Positions 15,593 to 24,949 of a DNA stretch of 64,000 bases are shown here, in pieces. Source of the stretch: an uncultured Desulfovibrio sp. (GTDB taxonomy: Bacteria; Desulfobacterota; Desulfovibrionia; Desulfovibrionales; Desulfovibrionaceae). Where the stretch lies: the NCBI RefSeq assembly GCF_902477725.1, contig NZ_CABSIF010000001.1:62001-126000 (forward strand). Reading direction: 5' to 3'. Within the stretch, counting starts at the first letter, position 1. Each line of letters starts with the position of its first letter. The notes below the pieces were generated by a model. It made no database searches, was not told where the DNA came from, and worked only from the letters and a program-made list of their open reading frames with translations. The translations under genes and the position numbers were made by a program.

Positions 15593-17604
15593 CAGAAAGA
15601 CTGCCCTATGCTGACGTAAATCTGCACCGGGGGGTCGCCGTCAATGGGCTGCAAGGGAAAGCCCACATCCAGCCGCACAGGGCCGATGGGCGTGTAGTAC
15701 CGCAGGCCAAGGCCAGCGCCCCAGTTCATGTCGCCAATGATGCGCGGCAGCTCGTCCCTGTAGACCATGCCGCCATCGAGAAAAGGCACAATGCCCACAT
15801 CTTCGGTAATTTTATAGCGCGCCTCAAGATTGACCACCTGATAGGAACGCCCGCCCAGCGGCTCGTCCTTGTGGTCGCGCGGGCCGAGCGACTGATAGGC
15901 ATAGCCGCGCACAGAACCCGCCCCGCCCGTATAGTAGCGCAAACTGGCCGGGATAGTGCGCAGACCGGCGCCCGCAAGCCCCCCGGCCTCGACCCTGCCT
16001 GCAAGCACAAGCTTGTCGTCCGGCAGGCCGTCCTTGCGGAAGGGGGCGTAATAGCCGCTGGCTGTAACAACGCCTGTCATGACGTTGAAAGATTCGCCAT
16101 AAAAGCCCGTGTAGGGCTTGACCTTGACAGCAAGCTCCGAGCCGTCGGAAGGATTGAGGATATTGTTGCGCGTGTCGCGCCGCAGGCCCACCCGTGGCCC
16201 AAAAAATCCGTAGCCCTTGGGATCCTGCTCGTTATCCTTGATGGAGCCGCTTTCGCCCCCAAGGCCAGCGCTGCCCCACCACTGGCGCGAAAGCCGTCGC
16301 TCGATATCGCCGGAACCGCTGCCCGCAATTTTTTCGTAGGCGCTGGTATCTTCCCGCAGGGTGGAGCCTGTAACAAGCAGTTTCTGCTCTCTGGCCATAA
16401 AGGCAGGCTTTTCAAACACTGCCTTGAGGCCCTGTGTTTCCGTAGCCAGAGGCGCTGTGAGCGTAAATTTTTCACCATTGCCAAAGACATTGCGGTTCTC
16501 CCACATGCCTTCCACACCGAGGCCCGTATCCGTATCATACCGGGCGCTGGCCCCCACCGAATGGAAGGGGGCTTCCGCCACGGTCACTTCCAGAGGCAGC
16601 ACGGAGGCGCTTTCGCGCCCTGCGCCCCAGGCGAGATTTTCTTCCAGAGGTTTAACCTGCACCGAGCGGAACAGGCCCAGACCGCGCAGCTTGTTGGCGT
16701 AGTCTTCCACCATGTCCGAATCCCACGGCTCCTCACCAACATTCCAGGGGGCGAGCCGCTGCACGTATTCGGCATTCACTTCTTTTGCTCCGCGCACTTC
16801 GATGCGGCCCATGAGCGCTGGCGGGCCGGGGCGCACCAGGATATCGGCATTGAGCTTGCGGGCCTCGCGGTCAAGGGTATAGCTGGTATCTGCCACAGCG
16901 GCGAGGGGGTAGCCCTGCCGTCGCAAGGATTCTGGCAGGGAATCCACCGCCGCGAGCAGGTCATCGGCCGCAATGGGCTTGCCAATGGCTACACCCGGCA
17001 AAACAGCAGGGAAGGACGGCGGGGGCACGGGTTCCGTTTGCAGCCCCCAAAAGCCCACTTCTCGCTGCCTGTTGCGAAAAAACTGCGGGATGTCGGGTTC
17101 CGGTTCGTAATACACATCGGCGCGGCCAAGGCTGTAGCGCTTGCCTGGCGAAAGAACGAGGTCAACAACAACGGGCGAGGCGTCCTTGTCTATTTGAACG
17201 GAAGCAAGGCCGTCATAATAACCCTGGGAGTGCAGCAGGCTTTGCGCGCTGGCAGTGTCGACTCTGGCGCGCCTTTCCAGAGCCAGCAGGCTGTCTGGCG
17301 GCTCCTTGGCAAGCTGCACAAGCTGGCTTGAGGCCTTCATCTGCCCTGCCAGAGAATCCGGGCCATCCTGCACCTTGATGCGCACCTTATACGGCACTGG
17401 ATTGCCCTGCCACGCCGTTTCCAGCCCCGGCGGCGCTGGCTGCGGTTCTTCTGCGGGCGCGCGGGCCAGCAAACCGCAGCCCCCTGCGCACAGCAGCAGC
17501 ACCGAGACAACGAAGGCTCGCAGTACGGAAAGGCTGTTCGCCCTCCGGGGGTGTAGTTCGCCAAGGGTGGAGATCATGCCGAAGCATACGTTGCCCCGCC
17601 GCAT
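15592..17604 (-). CDS. tamA: TamA, Omp85-family outer-membrane protein
   Basis: The 670-residue protein has an export segment near residues 28-48, about three POTRA-like repeats (for example ADVYYEPEPDIPQFF and PALMGRIEVRGAKEVNAEYV), and a C-terminal 16-strand barrel. The barrel carries the Omp85 signature GGAGSVRGYAYQSLGPRD and ends GPVRLDVGFPLQ...VSIGQSF with a terminal aromatic. BamA proteins are usually longer, with five POTRA domains, so TamA is the better call, and the following tamB agrees. An in-frame ATG nine codons downstream (17577) is an alternative start; neither has a convincing ribosome site. Confidence 0.9.
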   Translation of the reverse strand: MRRGNVCFGMISTLGELHPRRANSLSVLRAFVVSVLLLCAGGCGLLARAPAEEPQPAPPGLETAWQGNPVPYKVRIKVQDGPDSLAGQMKASSQLVQLAKEPPDSLLALERRARVDTASAQSLLHSQGYYDGLASVQIDKDASPVVVDLVLSPGKRYSLGRADVYYEPEPDIPQFFRNRQREVGFWGLQTEPVPPPSFPAVLPGVAIGKPIAADDLLAAVDSLPESLRRQGYPLAAVADTSYTLDREARKLNADILVRPGPPALMGRIEVRGAKEVNAEYVQRLAPWNVGEEPWDSDMVEDYANKLRGLGLFRSVQVKPLEENLAWGAGRESASVLPLEVTVAEAPFHSVGASARYDTDTGLGVEGMWENRNVFGNGEKFTLTAPLATETQGLKAVFEKPAFMAREQKLLVTGSTLREDTSAYEKIAGSGSGDIERRLSRQWWGSAGLGGESGSIKDNEQDPKGYGFFGPRVGLRRDTRNNILNPSDGSELAVKVKPYTGFYGESFNVMTGVVTASGYYAPFRKDGLPDDKLVLAGRVEAGGLAGAGLRTIPASLRYYTGGAGSVRGYAYQSLGPRDHKDEPLGGRSYQVVNLEARYKITEDVGIVPFLDGGMVYRDELPRIIGDMNWGAGLGLRYYTPIGPVRLDVGFPLQPIDGDPPVQIYVSIGQSF

Positions 17605-17709
17605 GAATCAAGAACCATTCGCAACTGTTGCTTGCAAAAAACTGCCGCTTGGCTAGGATTGTTGCAACAGGCCTTGCAGCCTGCGCAACGCATAACAACA
17701 GGAAAAAGT
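17605..17709. other. Divergent promoter region, tamA / dsrE-like gene
   Basis: 105 bases separate the two divergent starts. An AGGAAA site precedes the rightward gene. I see no clear operator. Confidence 0.4.
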
Positions 17710-18057
17710 ATGAATTACGATCTCTGCCTGCACATGGACAGCAAGGACCCCGCCATTCTGCGCCTTGTTCTTCGTAATGCGGCCAACTATATCAAAGCCC
17801 TGCCCGAAGAACGCTTTCAGCTTGTGGTTGTAGCCAACGGCCCCGCCGTCACCCAGTTCGTCAAGGGCAATGAAGAATTCCGCGCCATTGCGGCCCCCTT
17901 GCAGGATCAGGGCCTGCGCATTCTGCTGTGCGCCAACGCGCTGGCCGACAACAAGATCGACCATGCCGACATCTGGCCCGGCTGCGATGTTGTGCCCGCT
18001 GGTCTTGTGGAAATTGTGCGCCTGCAACGCGAAGGCTTCGCCTACATCAAGCCCTAG
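17710..18057 (+). CDS. DsrE-family small sulfur-carrier-like protein
   Basis: The 115-residue protein has the alternating strand-helix pattern of the DsrE/DsrF-like (YchN) family: a first strand MNYDLCLHMDS, the RFQLVVVANGPAVTQFV core, then GLRILLCANALADNKI and GCDVVPAGLVEIVRLQREGF. Family members pass persulfide sulfur in sulfur metabolism and tRNA thiolation, or have no known function. Cys6, the cysteine in LLCANAL and the one in WPGCDVVP are candidate reactive residues. It stands alone, ahead of a weak terminator. A role in sulfur handling is inferred from the family only. Confidence 0.8.
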   Translation: MNYDLCLHMDSKDPAILRLVLRNAANYIKALPEERFQLVVVANGPAVTQFVKGNEEFRAIAAPLQDQGLRILLCANALADNKIDHADIWPGCDVVPAGLVEIVRLQREGFAYIKP

Positions 18058-18093
18058 GACGGACTGCGTTTCTGTGGGCATCTGCGGTGTCTG

Positions 18094-18118
18094 AGCGCGT
18101 TCTATCCTGCGCTTTTTT
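18094..18118 (+). terminator. Weak terminator after the DsrE-like gene
   Basis: AGCGC and GCGCT form a short 5-bp stem with a 10-base loop, followed by six T residues. Confidence 0.5.
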
Positions 18119-18153
18119 ACTATTGCTTCCGGTCTGGCCGGGGGAGACAGAGC

Positions 18154-18987
18154 ATGGAATGCTTTGGGGAAATTCTCGACATGGTGCGCCGCCAAAGCCC
18201 CGTGGTGCACAGCATTACAAACTATGTGACAGTCAATGACTGCGCAAATATCATTCTGGCTGCGGGGGGATCGCCCATCATGGCTGATGATGCGGCGGAA
18301 GTGGAGCAGATTGTGGGCCTCAGCTCGGCCCTGGTTCTCAATATCGGCACACTCAATACCCGTACGGCGGCGTCCATGCTGGCGGCGGGCAAGCGCGCCA
18401 ATGCCCTGAACATTCCCGTTGTGCTCGACCCTGTGGGCGCGGGCGCTTCCAGCCTGCGCAATGAAACGCTGCGCACCCTGATGCAGGAAGTGCGCTTTGC
18501 CGCCATCAAGGGCAACAGTTCTGAAATCCGCTTTCTGGCGGGCGACAAGGCCACGGCGCGCGGCGTTGACGCTGATGAAGGCACGCTCGTTTCAGAAGAC
18601 AACCTTGCCGCATCAGCCCGCATGGCCATGGACATGTACGCCGCCACTGGTGCGGTTATCGTCATAAGCGGTCGCATCGACATTGTGGCCCACTCAAAAG
18701 GGGCCTGGGCCGTCAGCAACGGCGACCCGCTCATGACCCGCATCACCGGCGCAGGCTGTATGACCGCCGCCGTGGTGGGCTGCTGCGTGGGTGCTGCTAC
18801 GGCTGAGCTGCCGCAGGCCTGCCTGTGCGCCATGTGCTCCATGGGCGTAGCCGGGGAAATTGCCGCAGAAAATATGGGGGCCGTGGGCGGCGGCACGGGC
18901 ACCTATCGCACCCTTCTGCTGGATGCCATGAGTTCCCTTGACGGCCCCGCCATCACCTGCCGAGGCAAGGTACAGCACATAGCCTGA
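18154..18987 (+). CDS. thiM: Hydroxyethylthiazole kinase ThiM
   Basis: ThiM phosphorylates 4-methyl-5-(2-hydroxyethyl)thiazole for thiamine salvage. The 277-residue protein has the family signatures VVHSITNYVTVNDCANIILA, the strand SPIMADDAAEVEQI, VVLDPVGAGAS, the ATP-binding KGNSSEIRFLAG, and the catalytic-cysteine loop RITGAGCMTAAV. A GGGGGAG ribosome site lies seven bases before the ATG. No other thiamine gene is in the window, and the 96-base leader does not show a TPP riboswitch. A strong terminator follows, so thiM is a single-gene unit. Confidence 0.95.
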   Translation: MECFGEILDMVRRQSPVVHSITNYVTVNDCANIILAAGGSPIMADDAAEVEQIVGLSSALVLNIGTLNTRTAASMLAAGKRANALNIPVVLDPVGAGASSLRNETLRTLMQEVRFAAIKGNSSEIRFLAGDKATARGVDADEGTLVSEDNLAASARMAMDMYAATGAVIVISGRIDIVAHSKGAWAVSNGDPLMTRITGAGCMTAAVVGCCVGAATAELPQACLCAMCSMGVAGEIAAENMGAVGGGTGTYRTLLLDAMSSLDGPAITCRGKVQHIA

Positions 18988-19012
18988 CCTGCGCCAGAGT
19001 TCAGCTACTCAC

Positions 19013-19056
19013 AAAGCCCGCCGCCGCTCGACATTTGAGCGGCAGCGGGCTTTTAC
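19013..19056 (+). terminator. Strong terminator after thiM
   Basis: A long GC stem (AAAGCCCGCCGCCGCTC pairing with GAGCGGCAGCGGGCTTT, one mismatch) with a 7-base loop is followed by T residues. Confidence 0.9.
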
Positions 19057-19119
19057 AATTCCGGCGTCTGGTTGGCAAAAAAACTTTTAGCTCAGGTTAC
19101 GAATACATATGTTCCTGCT

Positions 19120-21168
19120 CTAAATTGGCAGCCGCACAATGCAGAACACATCGTTGACGTATCGCCCATCGCGCTTGTATTCGCGGTAGCCGCGCGAGCG
19201 CGCGCAGCCCACGGCATACAGTACACCGTCTACAGATTCGAGCTGCGAGGTGCATTCACCCTGCCCAAGGGCCAGCCATTGGGGCTGTAACTGACAGCTT
19301 TCGCCGGGGTGCATGTGGGCTTCGCTGGCGGCCACAACGGTTCCGCCCGCTTCGGCAAAAAAGCTTGCTGCCCCGGTGATCACTTCGCCGTCCCCATTCT
19401 TGGGCAGGGTATCGCCCAGCATGTCCGCAAACTGCGGCAGGGAATCAAAAACAATGCTTATGCCGCCAACGGCCTGCCCCCCCTGTGGTGCAAACACGGG
19501 GGCGCTGTACACATAGGTGGGTTGCGTCGCGCCCTTGGGGTGATACAACTCAGTAGCGCGAAAGGGCGAGACGGAAAAATCGTCCGAATCCTTGAGCGAC
19601 AGCGTACGGCGTACATAATCCTCGCCTATCTGTTGCCCGTAGAGACCACGTTCCCCGGCCTGCGAACAGGCCACCACCGTTCCCCGCGCATCGTAGAGAA
19701 ACAGGTTGGAATACACCGTATAATAGCTGTTGATGTACTCCAGAATATCCTCAAGCCGTGAAAGGTCGCCCTTGCTGACGGACGGATGCGCAAGGATACG
19801 CCGAAAATCCGGCGTCAGCGCCCACCAGCGACAGTCGTTGGCCCGTTCATACAGATTGCGATCCATTATTTCCACGGTGATGGAAGCCAGAAACGAGGCA
19901 TCGTTCAAACGCGAAGCCGTAACCGTTTTCAGCAGGCCATCGGTGAAATAATGGAACTCATGCTCCATCTCGATGCTCATTTTGCGCACCGCATCCAAGA
20001 TGGGTGGCAGGGCCTGGGCGGCGTGGCGTTCGTCATCCCGCGCGTTGCCGCTTTGACGGGCGGCCATTATCTGCCCGTTGAGCGCCGCCAGCGTCAAGTC
20101 GCCCATAACATCGCCAGCCTGTTCTTCAATGCTGGTCAACTGAGCGGAAAAGCCCGCCTCCCGCCGCACGAGGGCAACATCGAGCTCTTCTGCCGTCTTG
20201 CTGGCAAACGCGCTTTGCGCGTTGCGCAGCACGTGGGTTTGCCATGCCTGCCCCTCATAGCCCTGATAGCCTTCTGAAGGACGCGAAACCGCCAGGGTTG
20301 CCTTGCTGGCATAAGAGGTCGCGGCAAAGCTGTCCTCCGGGGTGCGGGCAAAGGAGCGCCCAATGGGAACCATCCGCGTATCGCTGCTGGCAAAGGCCTG
20401 ACCTTTTTCGTCCAGCAGCAGAATGACCATATCCTGTGCAAACCGCGCCATGCCTGCAAAAAGGTCTGCGGTTTCGCCGTCCATATCAAATACAAGGCAG
20501 AGCAGGCCCAAGGGTTCGGCTACACCTTCGGCCCGGATAGCATGGGAATATATAAGGGCCGACCTGCCATCGGGGGCGAGGTCTGTGGGCCGAAATGTTT
20601 CCACATATTCCTGGGCGGCAAGCGTCTGCCTGACCAGCGGATCGTTTGAGGCGCTCACCGGCCTTTTGGTATCAAGCTGCACGCACACCCGGCCCTGAGG
20701 ATCAAGCACCATAATGTCGCGGTACACGCTGTATTTGGAGCGGTAGGCTGCAAGCCGGGCGCGTAGCGTGGGCACATCGCATGCGCCACTCTGCAAAAAA
20801 CCCACAATTTCGCCATCTGTTGCCAGAAAGCTCACGTCCGCAGTGCGCTCGTAAAGATTGCGCTTGATGATGTCCATAACCACCTGGGCCACGGGCGACA
20901 TTTCGCGCACGGCTTTTTCAAGCAGCTTTTCGCCCAGCATGTTGGTCATGTCCTGCCGCAGCAGGCCAAAAGTATCGCGGGTTTTGAAGATGAAATCAAA
21001 GAGGGTGGCGGCAATGGCGTTGCAGTTGATCTTGCCCGTGAGGGCAATCCACGTCCATTGCCGTTCCAGTTGAGAAAACACCGTGTGGCACCGCCTGATA
21101 TCAGGCATAAAGGGAATCAGCTGCTCTACGGCATCTCTCGTGGACGCATGGGGGTCGCGCACAATCAC
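19120..21168 (-). CDS. Soluble tandem sensor-domain protein with MCP-tip-like linker
   Basis: I do not know a named gene for this 682-residue protein. It contains two diverged copies of one sensor module. Residues 95-320 and 430-682 share RNLYER (103-108 and 437-442), a Y-x-VY strand before a DxxGxVxxC loop (146-163 and 482-501), and a YSHAI/YSAPVF strand. This resembles Cache/PAS-like ligand-binding domains. Between them, residues 343-375 read SIEEQAGDVMGDLTLAALNG onward, close to the hairpin tip of chemotaxis receptors. No membrane segment, kinase, cyclase or complete receptor signalling domain is seen. The start is GTG, chosen for length and a GAGCGAG site. A cytoplasmic sensory or adaptor role is inferred. 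Confidence 0.75.
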   Translation of the reverse strand: MIVRDPHASTRDAVEQLIPFMPDIRRCHTVFSQLERQWTWIALTGKINCNAIAATLFDFIFKTRDTFGLLRQDMTNMLGEKLLEKAVREMSPVAQVVMDIIKRNLYERTADVSFLATDGEIVGFLQSGACDVPTLRARLAAYRSKYSVYRDIMVLDPQGRVCVQLDTKRPVSASNDPLVRQTLAAQEYVETFRPTDLAPDGRSALIYSHAIRAEGVAEPLGLLCLVFDMDGETADLFAGMARFAQDMVILLLDEKGQAFASSDTRMVPIGRSFARTPEDSFAATSYASKATLAVSRPSEGYQGYEGQAWQTHVLRNAQSAFASKTAEELDVALVRREAGFSAQLTSIEEQAGDVMGDLTLAALNGQIMAARQSGNARDDERHAAQALPPILDAVRKMSIEMEHEFHYFTDGLLKTVTASRLNDASFLASITVEIMDRNLYERANDCRWWALTPDFRRILAHPSVSKGDLSRLEDILEYINSYYTVYSNLFLYDARGTVVACSQAGERGLYGQQIGEDYVRRTLSLKDSDDFSVSPFRATELYHPKGATQPTYVYSAPVFAPQGGQAVGGISIVFDSLPQFADMLGDTLPKNGDGEVITGAASFFAEAGGTVVAASEAHMHPGESCQLQPQWLALGQGECTSQLESVDGVLYAVGCARSRGYREYKRDGRYVNDVFCIVRLPI

Positions 21169-21696
21169 CTCGCTCGGATTTTCTCTCGGCGCCGCAACGC
21201 AGAGCTAAAAAACGGACTATTGATAATCCGTTGCAAATTACAGTAACTGTATCAAACCTCAAGCGGGGGGGGCAAAGAACTTGTGGAAAATTTGCATAAA
21301 AGTCAATAATACTCTGATTTTTTTTAAAGAGGTATTTTTGCACATTCAGCTGTTTGTCTTATTGCAAACGATAGGCAACAAACAGCCACTTATTAGCGTT
21401 CCAATCATCCGTGACAGTCAAATACATTTCATTTTTTCATATTTGAACATGTATTCAATACATATAATCAAATCATTATATATATTACGTATAAAGCAGC
21501 GTAGCATGTCTTATCGTCTGCGTAATAAAAACTTAAGGCTATTTGCCTGAAGAGCATCGCCAATCATAGCAAAAAATCCTGCCCCCCTACAAAAAATTCA
21601 TGTGCGCCGCGCAAACAACAACACCCCCGCAGAGCATGGCCCTGCGGGGGTGAACTATCTGAGAGAACGGCAGGAAGCCGTTCGCGATGCTGATGC
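21169..21696. other. AT-rich spacer between sensor gene and typA
   Basis: No gene is supported here. The region from about 21250 to 21560 is strikingly AT-rich. A 13-base near-palindrome (TACAGTAACTGTA at 21239-21251) lies about 70 bases before the sensor gene's GTG and could be an operator. The typA terminator occupies 21622-21652. Confidence 0.5.
21622..21652 (-). terminator. Terminator hairpin after typA
   Basis: CACCCCCGCAG and CTGCGGGGGTG form an 11-bp stem with a 9-base loop. The tract after it on the minus strand is TTGTTGTTG, not a clean T run. Confidence 0.65.
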
Positions 21697-23526
21697 TTAG
21701 TTGTTCTTGCGCTTGCCTGCGGTCTGGTAGCGCTTCATGGCCGAAAGCTCGGCCTTGCGCAGACGGATGGAAAGAGGCGTGACTTCCACCAGTTCATCTT
21801 CGCGCACAAAGTGCAGGGCATGTTCAAGTGTCATTTTTTTCACCGGGGTAAGGGTGACGTTTTCATCCTTGCCCGAAGCGCGCAGGTTGGTGAGCTTCTT
21901 TTCCTTGGTGGGGTTCACGTCGATGTCGTTATCGCGGTTGTGCTCGCCCACGATCATGCCTTCGTACACCGGATCGCCGGGTTCCACAAACAGAACGCCG
22001 CGCGGCTCAAGATTAAAGAGGGCATAGGCCACGCCAGCGCCAGCGCGGTCGGCAACGATGGAACCCGTGTAACGCGTGGGGAAGTCGCCGCGCCATTCTT
22101 CGTAGCCTTCCACATAGGAGTTCATGATGCCGGTACCCTTGGTATCGGTGAGGAACTCGTCGCGGTAGCCGATAAGGCCGCGCGAAGGCACGCTGAATTC
22201 AAGGCGCACACGGCCCGTGCCGTTGTTGACGCAGTTGAGCATACGGCCCTTGCGCTGGGCCAGTTTGTCGGTCACTACGCCCATGAACACTTCGTCGCAG
22301 TCCACGTACAGACGTTCGATGGGTTCGATAACCTTGCCGTTTTCGTCTTTGCGCAGAATAACTTCGGGCCGGCCGACGGAAAGTTCAAAACCTTCGCGGC
22401 GCATGGTTTCGATAAGGATGGCCATCTGAAATTCGCCACGGCCCTTGACCAGGAATGCGTCGCGGTCAGCGGTGTTTTCCACGCGCACGGCCACGTTGCG
22501 CAGGGTTTCCTTGACCAGGCGGTCATAGATGGCGCGGCTCTGCACAATCTTGCCCTCGCGACCGGCCAGGGGAGAGCTGTTGATGCCAAAGCGCATGGCC
22601 ACGGTGGGTTCGTCCACGCGGATGCGGGGCATGGCGCGGGGATTGTCGCGGGTGCAGATGGTATCGCCGATGGTCACATCTTCAATACCTGCCAGAACCA
22701 CGATATCACCGGGCAGGGCCTTTTCCACTTCCACCACCTGCAATCCATCATACACCTGAAGCTTGGTGGCGCGCAGGGGCTTGGCCTGACCATCCTCGCC
22801 AATGCAAGCCAGGGATTCCTTGGCATAGACCGTGCCGTGCATGATGCGGCCCACGGCCAGACGGCCCAGATAGTCGGAATAATCGAGGTCGGCCACCAGC
22901 ATCTGGAAGGGCTGCTCGGGGTCATGGCTGGGGCCGGGGATGTACTTAACAATGGCATCGAACAGAGGCGAAAGATCCTTCTGCTCGTCGTCAATGTTGT
23001 TCATGGCCACGCCAGCGCGCCCAATGGCGTACAGCACGGGGAATTCAAGCTGGTGCTCGTTGGCGTCCAGATCGATGAACAGGTCGTAAATTTCGTTGAG
23101 CACTTCCTGGGGACGGGCGTCCTTGCGGTCAATCTTGTTGATGACCACGACCACGGGCAGACCGGCCTCAAGGGTTTTGCGCAACACAAAACGCGTTTGC
23201 GGCAGCGGCCCTTCAGAGGAGTCCACCAGCAGGATTGCGCCGGTAGCCATGGAGAGCGAACGCTCCACTTCACCGCCAAAGTCGGCGTGGCCAGGGGTAT
23301 CAATGATATTGATCTTGACCCCATTCCAGTTGACGGCGCAGTTCTTGGCGGCAATGGTGATGCCGCGTTCGCGTTCCAGATCCATTTTGTCCATCACGCG
23401 GTCGTCAACCTGCTGGTCGGCGCGAAACACGCCGCCCTGCTTGAACAGACCGTCCACAAGGGTGGTCTTGCCGTGGTCAACGTGGGCGATAATGGCGACG
23501 TTACGAAGGGATTCATTGTGCTGCAT
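21697..23526 (-). CDS. typA: TypA/BipA ribosome-associated GTPase
   Basis: TypA (BipA) is a translational GTPase related to EF-G that acts on ribosomes under stress and cold. The 609-residue protein has the G1 motif AHVDHGKTTL (14-23), the switch region RERGITI, DTPGHADFGGEV and NKIDR, followed by domains II, III and V. The BipA-specific C-terminal part (NCVNNGTGRVRLEFSVPSRG, GEHNRDNDIDVNP, RKAELSAMKRYQT) is also present. The length fits the family exactly. It is a single gene with its own terminator. The 182-base leader is GC-rich, with a stem-loop around 23590-23612, but I recognise no riboswitch. Confidence 0.96.
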   Translation of the reverse strand: MQHNESLRNVAIIAHVDHGKTTLVDGLFKQGGVFRADQQVDDRVMDKMDLERERGITIAAKNCAVNWNGVKINIIDTPGHADFGGEVERSLSMATGAILLVDSSEGPLPQTRFVLRKTLEAGLPVVVVINKIDRKDARPQEVLNEIYDLFIDLDANEHQLEFPVLYAIGRAGVAMNNIDDEQKDLSPLFDAIVKYIPGPSHDPEQPFQMLVADLDYSDYLGRLAVGRIMHGTVYAKESLACIGEDGQAKPLRATKLQVYDGLQVVEVEKALPGDIVVLAGIEDVTIGDTICTRDNPRAMPRIRVDEPTVAMRFGINSSPLAGREGKIVQSRAIYDRLVKETLRNVAVRVENTADRDAFLVKGRGEFQMAILIETMRREGFELSVGRPEVILRKDENGKVIEPIERLYVDCDEVFMGVVTDKLAQRKGRMLNCVNNGTGRVRLEFSVPSRGLIGYRDEFLTDTKGTGIMNSYVEGYEEWRGDFPTRYTGSIVADRAGAGVAYALFNLEPRGVLFVEPGDPVYEGMIVGEHNRDNDIDVNPTKEKKLTNLRASGKDENVTLTPVKKMTLEHALHFVREDELVEVTPLSIRLRKAELSAMKRYQTAGKRKNN

Positions 23527-23708
23527 GGCTTTGTGCCCTTAAAAAACACTAGGTAGTGCGGTTTTGTTCCCCGCCGGGGGGAGATTCCGACTGGCAGCGA
23601 AGCTGCGCCAGTTCAGCGCCGGGTTCGGCCGACGCAGGCAGGGGGAAAAACCGGCAGTCGGTATTGTTTGTTCTTTAATGATGTCCGGGCCGCGCTTTTA
23701 CGCACTTT

Positions 23709-24620
23709 TCAGAGTTTTGTCACCATGGCGCGGATGAGCCGACCCAGATTTTTGCCCGCCACTGCGGCCACTGCGAGGATTTCTTCCAAGGGGGCCGGGG
23801 TCATGCAGTCAGGTAAATTTTTATTGGTCAAACATGAAAGGCCAAGCACACGCATGCCCATATGACGTGCCGCAATGATCTCAAGTACGGTGCTCATGCC
23901 CACGGCATCGGCGCCCCACTGGCGGTACATGCGTGTTTCTGCGGGCGTTTCCATTTCCGGCCCATGCACGCCAATGTATACGCCGCGCTCAAGCCGCAGA
24001 CCCATTTTTACTGCGGTTTCCATGGCCATCGCCCGCAAATCCGCGTCCAGAGGCGCGCACATGTCGGGGAAGCGCGGCCCCCATTCCTCAACATTGATTC
24101 CGGTAAGGGGCGAATGCCCGGTCTGGTTGATGATGTCGCTCATGCACATGATGCCGCCAGCATCAAACTGCGGGTTCAGGCCGCCCGCCGCATTGGTAAT
24201 GATAAGGGTTTTTACGCCCATCAGCGCCATAACCCGCACACCCATACAGACCTCAGCCGGGGTGCGTCCTTCATAAAGATGGCAGCGCCCCTGCTGGATG
24301 AGCGCATAGCGCCCGATGGAGTCGTCCTCGCCGCACGCTCCGGCAAACCGGCCCCATACAAATGCGCCCGCATGCCCTTCCACGCTGGAAGCGGGAAAAC
24401 CCGGCAAGTCGGTATAGGGAACAACAACACGGTCTTGCAGTTTTTCTGCCAGAGCAGAAAGCCCCGTACCCAGCACAATGCCCACAGGTGCATCCGCATC
24501 GGGCGCGGCCTTGGGATCAAGCCTGCGCGCTCCCAAGGGCAAGGCCAGAGGCCCCTGCGCGGCCTGAATGGCGTCACGGAGTGCCGTTGCGGCGCGCTGG
24601 ACATCCTGAAAATTTTGCAT
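23709..24620 (-). CDS. Purine nucleoside phosphorylase (trimeric PNP/MTAP family)
   Basis: This 303-residue enzyme belongs to the family that cleaves purine nucleosides with phosphate. The diagnostic motifs are GIVLGTGLSALAEKL, the SSVEGHAGAFVWGR phosphate site, QGRCHLYEGR, and TLIITNAAGGLNPQFDAGGI, followed by GPEMETPAETRMYRQWGADA and the GMSTVLE segment. These point to the inosine/guanosine-type PNP rather than the hexameric DeoD class; the exact base preference is not certain. The ATG used has a strong AGGAGGGAT site; a much longer in-frame reading upstream lacks any. It is a monocistronic gene on the minus strand upstream of typA in the same direction. Confidence 0.92.
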   Translation of the reverse strand: MQNFQDVQRAATALRDAIQAAQGPLALPLGARRLDPKAAPDADAPVGIVLGTGLSALAEKLQDRVVVPYTDLPGFPASSVEGHAGAFVWGRFAGACGEDDSIGRYALIQQGRCHLYEGRTPAEVCMGVRVMALMGVKTLIITNAAGGLNPQFDAGGIMCMSDIINQTGHSPLTGINVEEWGPRFPDMCAPLDADLRAMAMETAVKMGLRLERGVYIGVHGPEMETPAETRMYRQWGADAVGMSTVLEIIAARHMGMRVLGLSCLTNKNLPDCMTPAPLEEILAVAAVAGKNLGRLIRAMVTKL

Positions 24621-24949
24621 AGAATCCCTCCTGAAAAATACGCTCAGTGGTCTGCTGTCAGGCCGCAATCCGCGCCGCGCGTTCCTTTGCCGCTGCGCGG
24701 CTTTTTGTGCCGGACAGCCCCTGCGCGAGTGGATTTTCGCGCCAAAAGCGGGTAAGAGGTGCGGATGCACAGTCTGTATAGCTCGCCAATCGACACCCCA
24801 CAAGGGGGAAGTGGGCAGCGAAACAGAACCGTAACACCCCGCGATACAAATCCAAACTCCGGCACACGCCCGCTCCGCCACATGGGCAATCGCGGCCTTG
24901 CCGGGCATAAACCAACACAAAAAAGCGCAATTCAATGAGGGAGACAGGC
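24621..24949. other. Divergent control region, PNP gene / acetyl-CoA carboxylase operon
   Basis: About 330 bases lie between the two starts. I see no supported gene. A GCCGC/GCGGC hairpin followed by TTTTT lies near 24690-24715 on the plus strand and might stop stray transcription. No recognisable FapR- or FabT-type operator was found. Confidence 0.4.

Noticed and set aside
15388..17331. A 647-codon open frame opposite tamA
   Set aside because: TamA carries the Omp85 signature; the opposite frame is an artefact of codon bias.
18058..18153. Possible TPP riboswitch before thiM
   Set aside because: A CTGAG string is present, but the conserved paired elements of the TPP aptamer are not, and the space is mostly a terminator.
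21811..23556. A 581-codon open frame on the plus strand
   Set aside because: It is the mirror of typA, with a composition dominated by His, Ala and Gly and no recognisable motif.
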